A stretch of 64,000 nt of DNA from Alphaproteobacteria bacterium (GCA_030424645.1 JAUHWP010000001.1:1-64000); one strand, 5' to 3'. Shown: positions 8,773 through 19,614, numbered from the stretch's first letter. Notes: generated by a model from the sequence alone, not told the origin. Numbers and translations: made by a program.

Positions 8773-10122
8773 TTGAAGGTTAAGCATAGCGCCGGTATTT
8801 TGGTCTCGTTAAGCCTTTTGTCGGCATGTTCGCAACAGGAATACATCTTGCCGGGCGAGCGTGAGGATCTGCGCAGCCTGAACCCGCAAACCATGAGCGC
8901 CGGCGAACTGTCCGACGCTGCTGCCGCTGTCGAAGGGGCAGGGCAGGCTGATCGTGCGCAGCCGATTGCGCTGCCCGCAGCGGTCAATCATGCAAGCTGG
9001 ACCCATCTGGGTGGCAGCCTGACCCACCATGTGCAGCATCCGGCGTTGTCCCCAGCGCCTCAACTCCGCTTTGCGGTGTCGATCGGGCAGGGCAATGACC
9101 GCAAGCACCGGATCACCGCCGAACCCGTGGTCGCCGGGGGGCGCGTGTTCACCCTGGACAGCCGTGCACAGGTGGTGGCAACCTCGACCGCCGGGGCAAC
9201 GCTTTGGTCGCGGGATCTGACTCCGCCATCGGACCGCTCGGATGACGCGTCGGGCGGTGGATTGGCCTATGCCGATGGCACCGTCTATGTGACGTCGGGC
9301 TTTGGTCTGGTCAGTGCCCTTGATGCGGCGACTGGCAGGGTCAAGTGGCAGCAGAAAATGGATGCCTCGGGCTCTGGTGCGCCTGCCGTGTCGGGCGGGC
9401 TTGTCTATGTCGTCAGCCGCGACAACAGCGCCTGGGCCATTGAAACGGCGACCGGCCGGGTGAAATGGCGGCTGTCGGGCACCCCAAGCCAGGACGGTGT
9501 TGTCGGGGTCTCGTCGCCGGCGGTTACAGACCGTCTTGCGCTTCTGCCCTTCGCCTCGGGCGAGGTGGTGGCCGCCTTGAAAAAAGGCGGTGCGCGCGCA
9601 TGGTCCAGCCTGATCGCGGGCGAACGCGCGGGGCGTGGTTATTCGCTGGTGACGGATATCACGGGCGAACCCGTGGTGAAGGACGGTGTGATTTATACCG
9701 GCAACCCCGTGGGGCGCACCGTGGCCATCAACATGTCGGGCGAACGGCTTTGGACCGCCCGGGAAGGCGCGGTCAGCCCGGTTTGGGTCACGGGCGGATC
9801 GGTGTTCCTGGTTTCGGATGAAGCACAGCTTGTGCGGCTGGACGCCGCGACCGGCGAACGTATCTGGGGCGTGCCGCTGCCCTATTACACCAAGGCGAAA
9901 ACCCGCAAACGCAAGGCAATCTATGCCAATCTTGGTCCGGTTCTGGCCGGAGGGAAGCTGTGGGTGGCCTCCTCCGACGGGGTGATGCGCGGCTTCAATC
10001 CCGTGAACGGCGAACTGGTCGGACAGGTGGCCATTCCGGGCGGGGCCGCCACGCGCCCGGTCGTGGTGAATGGCACGGCCTATCTGGTATCGCGCGACGG
10101 CAAACTTCTGGCTTTGCGCTGA
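8773..10122 (+). CDS. bamB: Outer-membrane assembly lipoprotein BamB-like beta-propeller
   Basis: A PQQ-repeat beta-propeller lipoprotein of 449 residues. I place the start at TTG 8773, because GGGGGAA lies just upstream and translation from there gives a clean lipoprotein signal (KVKHSAGILVSLSLLSAC) with lipobox LSAC. The ORF-track start at 8677 overlaps the preceding gene and reads unlike protein. Repeated blades such as VSALDAATGRVKWQQ and WAIETATGRVKWRL mark the propeller. BamB belongs to the BAM complex that inserts outer-membrane proteins. The neighbouring yfgM-like and der genes match the E. coli order. Confidence 0.88.
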   Translation: MKVKHSAGILVSLSLLSACSQQEYILPGEREDLRSLNPQTMSAGELSDAAAAVEGAGQADRAQPIALPAAVNHASWTHLGGSLTHHVQHPALSPAPQLRFAVSIGQGNDRKHRITAEPVVAGGRVFTLDSRAQVVATSTAGATLWSRDLTPPSDRSDDASGGGLAYADGTVYVTSGFGLVSALDAATGRVKWQQKMDASGSGAPAVSGGLVYVVSRDNSAWAIETATGRVKWRLSGTPSQDGVVGVSSPAVTDRLALLPFASGEVVAALKKGGARAWSSLIAGERAGRGYSLVTDITGEPVVKDGVIYTGNPVGRTVAINMSGERLWTAREGAVSPVWVTGGSVFLVSDEAQLVRLDAATGERIWGVPLPYYTKAKTRKRKAIYANLGPVLAGGKLWVASSDGVMRGFNPVNGELVGQVAIPGGAATRPVVVNGTAYLVSRDGKLLALR

Positions 10123-10169
10123 CCTGCAAACCGTGTATGCGGGGCGCTTGACGTGACCCGGAGACCGAT

Positions 10170-11627
10170 ATGAGCTTCACCCTTGCCATCGTGGGACGCC
10201 CCAATGTGGGCAAGTCCACCCTGTTCAACCGGCTGGTTGGCAAACGCCTTGCGCTGGTCGACGACCAGCCCGGTGTGACCCGTGACCTGCGCGAGGGCGA
10301 GGCACGGCTGGGCGATCTGCGCTTTACCGTGATCGACAGCGCAGGGCTGGAAGAGGCCACCGACGAAAGCCTTCAGGGCCGGATGCGTCGCCTGACCGAA
10401 CGGGCGGTGGAAATGGCAGATGCCTGCCTGTTCCTGGTTGATGCCCGCGCCGGAATCCTGCCGTCGGACGAAGTGTTCGCCGACATCCTGCGCCGCAAGA
10501 ACGCGCATGTGATCCTTGCCGCCAACAAGTCCGAAGGCAAGGCCGGAGAAGCCGGGTATCTGGAAGCCTTTTCGCTGGGTCTTGGTGAACCGATCCGCCT
10601 GTCGGGCGAACATGGCGAGGGTATGGGCGAACTGTTGGATATCCTGCGCCCGATTGCCGAGAAATTCGAGGCCCGTGCCGCCGCCATGGCCCCGGAAACG
10701 GATGTCGATGTCAACGACGAGGCTGATGACGGCCCGCGCCTGCCGACGCGGGACAAGCCGTTGCAAGTGGCCGTTATTGGCCGTCCCAACGCGGGCAAAT
10801 CGACCCTGATCAACAAGCTGATCGGCGAAGAGCGTCTGCTGACCGGACCCGAGGCCGGGATCACCCGCGATGCGATTTCGCTGCGCTTCGACTGGGGCGG
10901 TGTTCCGACACGTATCTTCGACACGGCGGGGATGCGAAAACGCGCCAAGGTGCAGGAAAAGATTGAAAAACTTTCCGTTTCAGACGGGTTGCGCGCGGTG
11001 AAGTTCGCCGAGGTGGTCGTGGTGCTTCTGGATGCGGCCATCCCGTTTGAGCAACAGGATTTGCGCATCGCAGACCTTGCCGAACGTGAAGGCCGTGCGG
11101 TGGTGGTCGCGGTGAACAAGTGGGATGCCGAACCCGAAAAGCAGGCCAAGCTGAAAGAGTTGAAAGAGGCGTTTGACCGCCTTCTGCCACAGCTGCGTGG
11201 CGCGCCCCTGATCACCATATCGGCCAAGACGGGCCGGGGTCTTGACCGTTTGCAAGCCGCCGTGATGCGCGCGCATGAAATCTGGAACCGGCGGGTGAAA
11301 ACCGCGCAGTTGAATGGCTGGCTGGCCGAAATGATCTCGGCCCACCCGCCGCCTGCGCCGGGCGGGCGGCGGATCAAGCTGCGCTATATGACCCAGGTTA
11401 AAACGCGCCCGCCGGGCTTTGTCGTCATGTGCTCGCAACCTGACAAGCTGCCCGACAGCTATAGCCGCTATCTGGTCAATGGGCTGCGCGAAGATTTCGA
11501 CATGCCGGGCACCCCGATCCGCCTGACCATGCGCGGGCAGGGGGATCAGAACCCCTATAAGAACCGCAAGAAATCAACGCCGTCACGGTTGCGCAAGCAT
11601 CTGGGCAAGGGGCGCGCGGACGAATAA
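10170..11627 (+). CDS. der: Ribosome-assembly GTPase Der (EngA)
   Basis: A 485-residue protein with two tandem Era-like GTPase domains. G1 motifs are GRPNVGKST near residue 8 and GRPNAGKST near residue 206, and the G3 Asp appears as VIDSAG and IFDTAG. A C-terminal KH-like domain follows. Der acts in late 50S subunit maturation and is essential in most bacteria. The ATG at 10170 follows GGAG by six bases. Length and architecture are typical of the family. Confidence 0.97.
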   Translation: MSFTLAIVGRPNVGKSTLFNRLVGKRLALVDDQPGVTRDLREGEARLGDLRFTVIDSAGLEEATDESLQGRMRRLTERAVEMADACLFLVDARAGILPSDEVFADILRRKNAHVILAANKSEGKAGEAGYLEAFSLGLGEPIRLSGEHGEGMGELLDILRPIAEKFEARAAAMAPETDVDVNDEADDGPRLPTRDKPLQVAVIGRPNAGKSTLINKLIGEERLLTGPEAGITRDAISLRFDWGGVPTRIFDTAGMRKRAKVQEKIEKLSVSDGLRAVKFAEVVVVLLDAAIPFEQQDLRIADLAEREGRAVVVAVNKWDAEPEKQAKLKELKEAFDRLLPQLRGAPLITISAKTGRGLDRLQAAVMRAHEIWNRRVKTAQLNGWLAEMISAHPPPAPGGRRIKLRYMTQVKTRPPGFVVMCSQPDKLPDSYSRYLVNGLREDFDMPGTPIRLTMRGQGDQNPYKNRKKSTPSRLRKHLGKGRADE

Positions 11628-11788
11628 ACCGCGCAAACCACGAAAAACAAACCGAACTCAGCGCCTCGCAGGTTGTCATGCCAGCGGGGCGCTGCCGTTT
11701 CTGCGCGTGCGAGTTTGCCAAACGGGTCATTTCGCTGTCATGATGACATCCTAGCCTGTTTCCAATCTTGTCATAAGCGGAGGTCCCC

Positions 11789-13747
11789 ATGTCTCTTACC
11801 CTATCGCGCCGCGGTTTCCTGGCCGGCACCGCGGGTTTCATCGCGCTGCATCCCTATTCCGTCCATGCGTCGCAGAATCAGGCGCATTTGCGGATCATGG
11901 AGACAACCGACCTGCATGTTCACGTCTTCCCTTATGACTATTATTCGGATCGCGAGGTTGACACGGTCGGGCTGGCGCGGACCGCATCCCTGATCGGGGA
12001 TATCCGGGCCGAGGCGACAAATTCGCTCTTGCTGGACAATGGTGATTTCCTGCAAGGCAACCCGATGGGCGACTACATCGCTTATGAGCGCGGGATGAGC
12101 GAAGGCGATACGCATCCGGTGATCAACGCGATGAACACGCTGGGGTTTGATGCGTCGACCTTGGGCAATCACGAATTCAACTATGGCCTTGATTTTCTGA
12201 TGAAATCCGTGGCGGGCGCCGGGTTCCCGATTGTTTGCGCCAATGTCGCCAAGACGCTGGGTGCCACACCGCGCGAAGACGAAACCCTTTTGCCGCCCTA
12301 TGTGATCGTGGATCGCGAAATCACCAATGGCGGTGGCACCGTGCAACCCATCCGTATCGGGTTCATCGGGTTCGTGCCGCCGCAGATCATGAACTGGGAC
12401 CGGCGGCATCTTGAAGGCAACGTCATGGCCCGCGATATTGTCGAGGCTGCGCGCGCTTACATCCCGCAGATGCGCGAAGAAGGGGCAGACCTGATCATTG
12501 CCCTGTCCCATTCGGGCATTGGCGCGGCGGATCACAGCGACGGCATGGAAAACGCCTCGATCCCCCTGGCGGCGGTCGAAGGGATCGACGCGGTGTTGAC
12601 GGGTCATTCCCACCTTGTGTTCCCCTCCGACACCTATGCCGACTTTGCCGGCGCGGATGTCGAGGCGGGCACCCTGATGGGCATTCCGGCCGTTATGGGC
12701 GGGTTCTGGGGCTCACATATGGGTCTGATTGACCTGATGCTGGAACATGATGGCGGGGCGTGGCGCGTGGTGTCGCACACCTGCGAAGCGCGCCCGATCT
12801 ATCAACGCAACGAGGATCGGTCGATCACGCCCCTGGTGGACAGCAGCGCCGAGGTTCTGGCGTCAGCGCAGAAAGAGCATGACGAGACCCTGGAATATGT
12901 GCGCCGCGCGGTTGGCAAGACCGATGCGCCGCTGCATTCCTATTTCGCGCTGGTCGCTGACGATCCGTCGGTGCAGATCGTATCGAACGCCCAGACCTGG
13001 TATATCGAACAGATGATGAAGGGCACGGAACACGAGGGGTTGCCGATCCTGTCTGCCGCCGCCCCGTTCAAGGCCGGAGGGCGCGGGGGACCGGATTACT
13101 ATACCGATGTTGCGGTGGGTGATGTGGCGATCAAGAATGTCGCGGACCTGTATCTGTATCCCAACACGGTGCGGGCGGTGCGGATCAACGGGGCCACGGT
13201 GCGTGAATGGCTGGAACGGTCGGCGGGCATGTTCAACCAGATCGAACCGGGGGCCGAGGACGCCGTGCTGCTGAACCCCGAGATGCCGTCTTACAATTTC
13301 GACGTGATCGACGGAGTGACCTATCAGATCGACCTGAGCCAGCCCGCCCGCTATAACGGCGATGGCGAGGTGGTAGCACCAGATGCCCATCGCATCGTCA
13401 ACCTTCAGTTCGACGGGCAACCGATTGATGAGGAACAGGAATTCATCATCGCGACCAACAACTACCGTGCGGGCGGCGGGGGGCATTTCCCTGGCGCTGG
13501 CGGTGACACGATCATCTTCGAAGGGCCGGACACCAACCGCGACGTGATCGTCCGTTACATCGTCGAGAAAGGCACGATCAATCCAAAAGCCGATGCCAAC
13601 TGGACCTTCGCGCCGATGGAAAACACCTCGGTCCTGTTTGAAACCGGACCAGCGGCGGCGAAACATGCGGCAAGCGTGGAAGGTGTCACCATGGAAGAGG
13701 CCGGGATGTCCGACAGTGGGTTTGCCTTGTTCCGTATCACCTTGTGA
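11789..13747 (+). CDS. cpdB: Bifunctional 2',3'-cyclic-nucleotide 2'-phosphodiesterase/3'-nucleotidase
   Basis: A 652-residue exported metallophosphoesterase that degrades cyclic and 3'-nucleotides in the periplasm, for phosphate and nucleoside scavenging. The N-terminus carries a twin-arginine-like signal ([11 protein letters not shown]). Metal-binding motifs are visible in order: [32 protein letters not shown] and GHSHLVFP. The C-terminal half is a 5'-nucleotidase domain that supplies the nucleotide pocket. The start ATG follows CGGAGG. The gene stands alone, with a roughly 160-bp spacer before it. Confidence 0.93.
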   Translation: MSLTLSRRGFLAGTAGFIALHPYSVHASQNQAHLRIMETTDLHVHVFPYDYYSDREVDTVGLARTASLIGDIRAEATNSLLLDNGDFLQGNPMGDYIAYERGMSEGDTHPVINAMNTLGFDASTLGNHEFNYGLDFLMKSVAGAGFPIVCANVAKTLGATPREDETLLPPYVIVDREITNGGGTVQPIRIGFIGFVPPQIMNWDRRHLEGNVMARDIVEAARAYIPQMREEGADLIIALSHSGIGAADHSDGMENASIPLAAVEGIDAVLTGHSHLVFPSDTYADFAGADVEAGTLMGIPAVMGGFWGSHMGLIDLMLEHDGGAWRVVSHTCEARPIYQRNEDRSITPLVDSSAEVLASAQKEHDETLEYVRRAVGKTDAPLHSYFALVADDPSVQIVSNAQTWYIEQMMKGTEHEGLPILSAAAPFKAGGRGGPDYYTDVAVGDVAIKNVADLYLYPNTVRAVRINGATVREWLERSAGMFNQIEPGAEDAVLLNPEMPSYNFDVIDGVTYQIDLSQPARYNGDGEVVAPDAHRIVNLQFDGQPIDEEQEFIIATNNYRAGGGGHFPGAGGDTIIFEGPDTNRDVIVRYIVEKGTINPKADANWTFAPMENTSVLFETGPAAAKHAASVEGVTMEEAGMSDSGFALFRITL

Positions 13748-13760
13748 TCCCTCATGAAAA

Positions 13761-13784
13761 AGGGGCGACCGACTGGCCGCCCCT
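13761..13784 (-). terminator. Intrinsic terminator of the surE-pcm-nlpD-like operon
   Basis: A seven-base stem (AGGGGCG with CGCCCCT) is followed on the minus strand by a run of five T. It sits between the converging cpdB and LysM/LytM genes, where both ends need a stop; the T run favours the minus-strand gene. Confidence 0.65.
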
Positions 13785-13806
13785 GTTATGACCTGATCGC
13801 TTGGGA

Positions 13807-14982
13807 TCAGTTCAGATAGGGCATGGGATCGACCGGCTCGGTTCCTTTGAACACAAGGAACTGGATCGCGTTATACTGGTTCTTGGACGCCGACGCGATC
13901 TGCTGGCCGCGTTTCACCGACTGGCCCTTCTTCACACTGATGCCCTCGATGAAGCTATAGGCGCTTTGGGTGCCGTTGCCGTGGTCGATGACCACGATTT
14001 CTTCCCCTTCGACATCCTTGGACACCAGCCGCACCGTGCCGTTGGCCGCGGCTTTGACCGGATCCCCCTGTTTGGCCGACACCAGGATGTATCCAGCTTT
14101 CTCGGCATCGAACAGGCTGGTCACCTTGCCCGCAACCGGCAGCGACATACGGGCGGTGCTGGCCTCGGTGCGGTCCTCTTCCAGCTTGGGTGAGGCCGGG
14201 GCGGCAACCTTCTGCGGTGCGGCCTCATCCTCGGGCAGGGGCAGTGCCGAGGAAGGCGGCGTGGGGGTGGCGGACCCTTGGCCCGGCTGGCTGACGCTGG
14301 CGGTCTGAACCGGCGCGTCCACCTTCACCGGGATCAACAGATACTGGCCTTCGCGCACCGTCAGGCTGGAGCCAAGACCGTTCCAGTCGGCCAGTGCACG
14401 GACCGACACGCCATAGCTGCGCGCAATGGAATAGGCGGTTTCGCCGCGTTTCACCTGGTGGCGGGTCGGTTGTTCACCCGATGTCGCGGTAGCCGTCGGC
14501 GCGGGTGTCGTGCCATCGGCACGGTCGATGGCGTCACCCGCCAGGGTGGTGATGTCGATGCTGTCATTGGGTTGGATCACGCCGGTTGCCGGTTCGGCCA
14601 CGCGGCGGGGCAAGGCCAGAACCTCGCCTTCGCGCAAACGGGCGTCGACGGCGATCCCGTTAAAGCGGCCCAACTCGGCCGGGGCCATACCAATGCGGCT
14701 TGCGACCTGTGCGACCGTGTCGCCGCGTTTGGCCACCGCCACCTGATAGCTGGGATACGAGATCACGCCGCGCGCGTCGGCCTGCGGTCGTGCAGCCGTC
14801 GCGGCGTTTTGGGCGGCTTCCGTCGTGGACAAGCCCCCCGCTGCAAAGCGGCGCATATCCAGATCAAAGGGTTTGTCACAGGCCGTCAGCCCCACCAGAA
14901 CCCCGATCAGGGCGGCAGAGCGCATAGGGCGCCGCCGCAAGGTGCGGGGCGCACGCGTTTCGGTCGTGCATGAAAGTGGCAT
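13807..14982 (-). CDS. NlpD/EnvC-like lipoprotein: two LysM domains and a degenerate LytM (M23) domain
   Basis: A 391-residue lipoprotein. The start at 14982 is backed by GAGGAA seven bases upstream; a basic n-region leads to the lipobox LTAC. Two LysM modules follow (VAKRGDTVAQVASRIG and VKRGETAYSIARSYG), then a Pro/Ala linker and a C-terminal LytM fold. The HxxxD and HLH metal ligands of active M23 peptidases are absent: AGYILVSAKQG and NAIQFLVFKG stand in their places. A non-catalytic activator of cell-wall amidases, like E. coli NlpD or EnvC, is therefore more likely than an endopeptidase. The surE-pcm-nlpD order of E. coli is kept. Confidence 0.87.
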   Translation of the reverse strand: MPLSCTTETRAPRTLRRRPMRSAALIGVLVGLTACDKPFDLDMRRFAAGGLSTTEAAQNAATAARPQADARGVISYPSYQVAVAKRGDTVAQVASRIGMAPAELGRFNGIAVDARLREGEVLALPRRVAEPATGVIQPNDSIDITTLAGDAIDRADGTTPAPTATATSGEQPTRHQVKRGETAYSIARSYGVSVRALADWNGLGSSLTVREGQYLLIPVKVDAPVQTASVSQPGQGSATPTPPSSALPLPEDEAAPQKVAAPASPKLEEDRTEASTARMSLPVAGKVTSLFDAEKAGYILVSAKQGDPVKAAANGTVRLVSKDVEGEEIVVIDHGNGTQSAYSFIEGISVKKGQSVKRGQQIASASKNQYNAIQFLVFKGTEPVDPMPYLN

Positions 14983-15105
14983 TGCTCGTTCCTCAATCCA
15001 TTGGCCCGTTGTCAGGCTCTGGTTGTGACCCTGTTGTCGGGCCTTTTCACTGCTGTGCAGGGCAATGGCCCCGCGTTTCCGGCGTCCCGGATCATCCTGG
15101 TTGCG

Positions 15106-15759
15106 TCAGTCCTGCCCCAGCCCTTCCAAAAGGGGCACGAAACGCACCGGCAGAAGCTCGTCGTAATCGAACCCGTCTTCGCTGCGCGTCACCTTGATCA
15201 GGCTTTGCACGGCGTCGGACTGCCCCACCGGCACGATCATGATACCGCCAATGGCAAGCTGCGCCAAGAGGGGACCGGGCGGATCCTCGGCGGCGGCGGT
15301 CACAATGATGCGGTCGAACGGGGCCTGATCGGGCAATCCCCGCGATCCGTCGCCGGTGATGGCGGTGATATTGTGCAGGTCCATTGCTTCGAACAGCTCG
15401 CGCGCTTCGCGCACCAGCTTCTGGTGGCGGTCGACCGTATAGACCCGGCGCGCAAGCCGCGACAGGATGGCCGCCTGATACCCGGACCCGGTGCCCACCT
15501 CGAGCACCTTGTCACGCGGGTTGATCTGCGCGGCTTGTGTCATCAGGCCAACCACCGAGGGCTGCGAGATCGTCTGCCCACAGGAAATTGGCAAAGGCAT
15601 ATCCTCATAAGCGCGTTCGGCGAACAGGCCGCGCACGAAGGGGCCGCGGTCGATCTCTTCCATCGCGGACAGGACACGGGGGTTGGTCACGCCCTTCGAG
15701 CGCAGGGTAAACAGGAACTGCATCTTGCGTTCCGCGTCTGTTGCACCCGTGTCGCTCAT
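15106..15759 (-). CDS. pcm: Protein-L-isoaspartate O-methyltransferase
   Basis: A 217-residue SAM-dependent methyltransferase that repairs isoaspartyl residues in damaged proteins. Visible motifs are [15 protein letters not shown] (substrate pocket) and [15 protein letters not shown] (SAM-binding motif I), followed by the acidic residue in VYTVDRH. Its ATG overlaps the surE stop by four bases, so the two genes are translationally coupled, and nlpD-like follows downstream. Length and motifs are standard. Confidence 0.95.
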   Translation of the reverse strand: MSDTGATDAERKMQFLFTLRSKGVTNPRVLSAMEEIDRGPFVRGLFAERAYEDMPLPISCGQTISQPSVVGLMTQAAQINPRDKVLEVGTGSGYQAAILSRLARRVYTVDRHQKLVREARELFEAMDLHNITAITGDGSRGLPDQAPFDRIIVTAAAEDPPGPLLAQLAIGGIMIVPVGQSDAVQSLIKVTRSEDGFDYDELLPVRFVPLLEGLGQD

Positions 15760-16553
15760 TCAAACAATGTCCCAAGTGCATCCAGATGGTCATGGGCGGT
15801 CAGGTCGGCGCGCATGGGTGTGACCGAGACATAGCCGTCAAGGTTGTGCGTCACATCCATGCCGGGTCCGGACGGATTGGCTTGCGGCCCGCCCTTGATC
15901 CACAGGAACTTGCGGCCCGAGGGGCTGTTCTGTGCCTCGATCCCGAAAAACGCGTCATGGCGCCAGCCTTGCGGGGCGGCCTTGATGCCTTTGACCTGAT
16001 CGGCGGCGACGGGTGGAAAGTTCACGTTGTAAAACAGCCGGTAATCGGCGCCGTGATCCCAGGGCGCGTCGGCCAGCAGCCGGCGCAGCACATCGCCGCC
16101 GAATGTGGCTGCGGCATCGAACATGTTGCCCAACCCCCTGGTCCCTGGCCCCATGTATTGCGACAGGGCAATGGCGGGCAGGCCCTGCAAGGCAGCTTCC
16201 ATCGCAGCCCCCAGCGTGCCCGAGTACAGCGCGTTCTCGGCCGAGTTGTTGCCCCGGTTCACGCCCGAGATTACCAGATCGGGACGGTCCGGCATCACGT
16301 CGTAGATGGCCGCAATCACGCAATCGGCGGGGCTGCCTTCGGCGGCAAACCGGCGCGGGCCGTGTTCGGCGATCATGAAGGGATGCGTATAGGATATGCA
16401 ATGCCCGACGCCGGATTGCTCGAACGCCGGGGCGACGGTCCATATTTCGGCCCGTTCGCCTGCAAGTTCTTGTGCGACCTCTTGCGCGATGGCTTCGGCC
16501 ACTTTCAACCCCGGCGCGTTGATCCCGTCGTCATTGGTGATGAGAATGCGCAT
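15756..16553 (-). CDS. surE: 5'/3'-nucleotidase SurE
   Basis: A 265-residue metal-dependent nucleoside monophosphate phosphatase, with start ATG 16553 ([10 protein letters not shown]), where the family always begins. The NDDG metal motif, [18 protein letters not shown] and the following helix are characteristic. SurE acts in nucleotide turnover and stationary-phase survival. It is the first gene of the surE-pcm-nlpD-like set. The 22 codons upstream in the ORF track are not family-like. Confidence 0.95.
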   Translation of the reverse strand: MRILITNDDGINAPGLKVAEAIAQEVAQELAGERAEIWTVAPAFEQSGVGHCISYTHPFMIAEHGPRRFAAEGSPADCVIAAIYDVMPDRPDLVISGVNRGNNSAENALYSGTLGAAMEAALQGLPAIALSQYMGPGTRGLGNMFDAAATFGGDVLRRLLADAPWDHGADYRLFYNVNFPPVAADQVKGIKAAPQGWRHDAFFGIEAQNSPSGRKFLWIKGGPQANPSGPGMDVTHNLDGYVSVTPMRADLTAHDHLDALGTLFE

Positions 16554-16686
16554 GGTTTGGCCCTTCTGCCCTTCTGCCCGTCGGTCCGGCCTTGAAATGG
16601 CGCGGTGTCGTTTTCTCAATAAGGCAGCTTGGCGCGCGCGGCAAGCGCGGCGCCGGGTTCGGACAGCCTGTCTTGGGAAACGTGGT

Positions 16687-17340
16687 TCAGGCCAGCCCGG
16701 CTTCGGACAGAATACGCCTGGCTTCCCCGTCGACGGGGGCCAGCTTGCTGCGGTCTTCGCCGGGGAAGAAACGGGCCCGCATCGAGGTCGCCAGCGGTTT
16801 CGGTTCGGCGATCACGACCCGTGGTCCCAGCTTGGCGTTTTCAGCAGCCCAGCTGCGCACCAGAGCCATTTGCGCGGCCTTGGTGGCACCGTAACCGGCA
16901 AAGAACTTCTCGCCCGCGTGGTCGTCGGCGAAGAACAGGGCGGTGCTGTCATCGGTCATCAGGGCGTTCACCATGAAGATCAAGGTCCGCGTGGCTTCCA
17001 CGTTGGTGTTCAGCGCCTGCGTCCAGCCCTTGTCGTCAAGGTCGGGCGTGGGCATCAGCGCCGGGCCATAGATCGCGGTATGTGCCCAGATATCGACCGG
17101 ACCCCAGCGGTCATGGATCGACCGGCACAGATGGGCCATGGCATCGCGGTTGGTGATGTCCATCGGCGCCAGCGTGGCCGAGCCGCCCTGTGCCTTGATC
17201 TTGTCGTCCAGCTCCTCCAGTGCGCCGGTGGTGCGGCCCACGGCGACGACGTGGTGCGTTCTGGACAGCTCAAGCGCCAAGGCGGCGCCAAGGCCGCGCG
17301 AGGCGCCGGTAACAAGGGCGATTTTCTGTGTCTCGGTCAT
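16687..17340 (-). CDS. Short-chain dehydrogenase/reductase
   Basis: A Rossmann-fold SDR of 217 residues (225 from the alternative start at 17364). The cofactor motif TGASRGLG and the active-site pair YGATK are present. In place of the usual NNAG the sequence reads AHTAIYG, so the central motif is divergent. The substrate cannot be read from sequence. It lies just downstream of purF on the same strand (41 bp from 17405 to 17364) and may be co-transcribed with it, though no purine role follows from that. Confidence 0.85.
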   Translation of the reverse strand: MTETQKIALVTGASRGLGAALALELSRTHHVVAVGRTTGALEELDDKIKAQGGSATLAPMDITNRDAMAHLCRSIHDRWGPVDIWAHTAIYGPALMPTPDLDDKGWTQALNTNVEATRTLIFMVNALMTDDSTALFFADDHAGEKFFAGYGATKAAQMALVRSWAAENAKLGPRVVIAEPKPLATSMRARFFPGEDRSKLAPVDGEARRILSEAGLA

Positions 17341-17404
17341 GGCTGCGTCATCGCATTCGTTCACGGCAGGGGCAAGGCGAAAGAAAAGGCGGGCATGGGC
17401 CGCG

Positions 17405-18889
17405 TCACTCTGCCGCTTTCAGTTCGAACCCTTTTTCGATCTGGTCGGCAGGCGTCACCGGGTATTCCCCCGAGAAACAGGCGTCGCAATACTGCGGGCA
17501 ATCCTTCTTGCGGCCTGTCGCTTCGCCGACCGCGCGATACAGCCCGTCGAGCGAGATGAATTTCAGGCTGTCGACCTTCAGATGCTCGCGCATCTCGTCC
17601 TCGCTCATCGTGGCGGCCAGCAGTTTTTCCCGCTCAGGCGTATCAACGCCATAGAAACAGGGCCAGGCCGTGGGGGGGCTGGCGATGCGGAAATGGACTT
17701 CCTTGGCGCCCGCATCCAGGAACATGTCCTTGATCTTGCGCGTTGTCGTGCCGCGCACCACGCTGTCATCGACCAGGATCACGCGTTTGCCTTTGATCAG
17801 GGCGCGATTGACGTTCAGCTTCAGGCGCACGCCCATGTCGCGAATTTGCTCGGTCGGTTCGATGAAGGTGCGGCCCATATACTGGTTGCGGATGATGCCC
17901 ATCGCGTAAGGAATGCCGCTTTCCTGACTGTATCCGATCGCCGCAGGCGTGCCGCTGTCGGGCACCGGGCAGACCAGATCGGCATCCACCGGGTTTTCCC
18001 GCGCCAGTTCCACCCCGATCTGGCGGCGGGTTTCGTAGACCGATTTGCCACCGATGATGCTGTCGGGACGTGAGAAATAGACATGCTCGAAGATGCAGAA
18101 TTTCGAAGGGCGCGGGCGGAAGGGAAAACTGCTTTCGACCTTGCCATCCGAGATCACGACCATCTCGCCCGGTTCGATTTCGCGCACCAGTTCGGCGCCG
18201 ATGATGTCCAGCGCGCAGCTTTCCGAACTCAGCACCCAGCCTTCGCCCAGACGGCCCAGCACCAGCGGACGCACCCCGTGCGGGTCGCGCACCCCCATCA
18301 GCTTGGTGCGGGTCATCGCGACCACCGAGAACGCCCCTTCGACGCGGCGCAGCGCGTCTTCCATCCGCTCGGGGATGTTGCGTTGCAGGGATCGCGCCAT
18401 CAGGTGGATGATACATTCGCTGTCCGACGAGCTTTGGAAGATCGACCCGCGTTCGATCAGTTCCTTGCGCAGCGCGTTGGCGTTGGTGATGTTGCCGTTA
18501 TGGGCAATCGCCGCGCCACCCATCGAAAATTCGCCAAAGAACGGTTGCACGTCGCGGATCACGGCGCCCTTGGATCCGGCGGTGGAATAGCGCACATGCC
18601 CGATGGCAAGCGGGCCGGGCAGGGTTTCCATCACGCTGGCCTTGGTAAAGTTGTCGCGGACATAACCAAATCGGCGGGCCGAGTTGAACCCCTGTTCCGG
18701 GTCGTGGCAGACGATGCCTCCCGCTTCCTGCCCGCGGTGCTGTAGCGCGTGAAGCCCCAGGGCCACGAAGTTCGCGGCCTCGGCCAAACCTATGACGCCA
18801 AAGACACCGCATTCTTCCTTGAGCTTGTCGTCATCGAAAGGATGTGCGGGGGGCAGGGATTTGGCAGCAGCAGACAAGGTGTCGGACAT
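17405..18889 (-). CDS. purF: Amidophosphoribosyltransferase
   Basis: The first enzyme of de novo purine synthesis, making 5-phosphoribosylamine from PRPP and glutamine; 494 residues. An N-terminal propeptide of about 26 residues precedes the nucleophile in KEECGVFGVIG, so Cys-1 is exposed by processing. The class II glutaminase domain (RYSTAG, IAHNGNITNA) is followed by the phosphoribosyltransferase domain with PRPP loop VILVDDSVVRGTT. C-terminal cysteines (CPQYCDACFSGEYP) match family members that carry an Fe-S cluster. cvpA lies upstream, as in E. coli, but a terminator separates them. Confidence 0.96.
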   Translation of the reverse strand: MSDTLSAAAKSLPPAHPFDDDKLKEECGVFGVIGLAEAANFVALGLHALQHRGQEAGGIVCHDPEQGFNSARRFGYVRDNFTKASVMETLPGPLAIGHVRYSTAGSKGAVIRDVQPFFGEFSMGGAAIAHNGNITNANALRKELIERGSIFQSSSDSECIIHLMARSLQRNIPERMEDALRRVEGAFSVVAMTRTKLMGVRDPHGVRPLVLGRLGEGWVLSSESCALDIIGAELVREIEPGEMVVISDGKVESSFPFRPRPSKFCIFEHVYFSRPDSIIGGKSVYETRRQIGVELARENPVDADLVCPVPDSGTPAAIGYSQESGIPYAMGIIRNQYMGRTFIEPTEQIRDMGVRLKLNVNRALIKGKRVILVDDSVVRGTTTRKIKDMFLDAGAKEVHFRIASPPTAWPCFYGVDTPEREKLLAATMSEDEMREHLKVDSLKFISLDGLYRAVGEATGRKKDCPQYCDACFSGEYPVTPADQIEKGFELKAAE

Positions 18890-19000
18890 GGGCAGGGGCT
18901 CCGATTCCGTGGCGTTGGCCCCCTCTTACTGGACCCGGTGGGATATGTCATCAAACGATCACAATCCGAGGGCGGATTTGCCATCACTTTGTTGCCAACG

Positions 19001-19023
19001 AAAAACGCACCCCGAAGGGTGCG
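19001..19023 (-). terminator. Intrinsic terminator after cvpA
   Basis: On the minus strand a perfect seven-base stem (CGCACCC/GGGTGCG) closes a TTCG tetraloop and is followed by five T. It is 28 bp beyond the cvpA stop and 111 bp before purF, so purF probably has its own promoter between 18890 and 19000. Confidence 0.85.
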
Positions 19024-19050
19024 CCTGTCTGACTTGCAGGTGCCGCCCGA

Positions 19051-19614
19051 TTACTGAAGGCCCGACGAGCAAGCCCCCACGAGTTCCTCGTATTTGCCGA
19101 CGATCCAGCCAGGGGCATCCTCGGGGATCTGTTCGTTGATCTTGTCCTGGGTGCGGGCAAAGATCTTGGCGGTGCGGCTGTCATCGACCATGGCAATCGT
19201 GTCCGTGGTGACGACGCGGTCATAAACCACCAGCGCGATGGCGACCAGCAGCAGGCCCCGCGCCACGCCGAAGATGAAGCCAAGCGCCTGATCCAGCCCG
19301 CCAAGCGCCGAGCGCTGCACCGCAGATGAAAACAGCGGCGTGAAGATCGACACGATCACCAGCGCCAGCGCAAAGACACCCGCAAAGGCCGCGATCATCG
19401 ACAATTCGCAACTGTCGGCGATGAAATCCTTCAGAACCGGGACTTCCTTGACCAGCGGCAAGGCGCGGGGGGCGAAGATATAGGCCAGAACGGCCGCTGC
19501 GATCCACCCGAGGATGGACATGCCTTCGCGCACGAACCCGCGCGAATAGGCCAGAATGGCCGAAATCAGGATGACCGCCGCAACGATCCCGTCAATCAAG
19601 GTGAAGCCTTCCAT
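19051..19614 (-). CDS. cvpA: CvpA-family membrane protein
   Basis: A 187-residue membrane protein with four hydrophobic segments: IDGIVAAVILISAILAYSRG, ILGWIAAAVLAYIFA, LSMIAAFAGVFALALVIVSIF and ARGLLLVAIALVVYDRV. The spacing with polar FVREG and GGLDQALG loops matches the CvpA/colicin V production family. The E. coli homologue sits beside purF and contributes to envelope robustness. It lies 51 bp downstream of radA and is probably co-transcribed with it. Confidence 0.9.
   Translation of the reverse strand: MEGFTLIDGIVAAVILISAILAYSRGFVREGMSILGWIAAAVLAYIFAPRALPLVKEVPVLKDFIADSCELSMIAAFAGVFALALVIVSIFTPLFSSAVQRSALGGLDQALGFIFGVARGLLLVAIALVVYDRVVTTDTIAMVDDSRTAKIFARTQDKINEQIPEDAPGWIVGKYEELVGACSSGLQ

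Noticed and set aside
11628-11788. Possible terminator or small RNA between der and cpdB
   Set aside because: An imperfect GC-rich inverted repeat (AGCGCCTCGC with GCGGGGCGCT) exists, but no T run or promoter supports a call.
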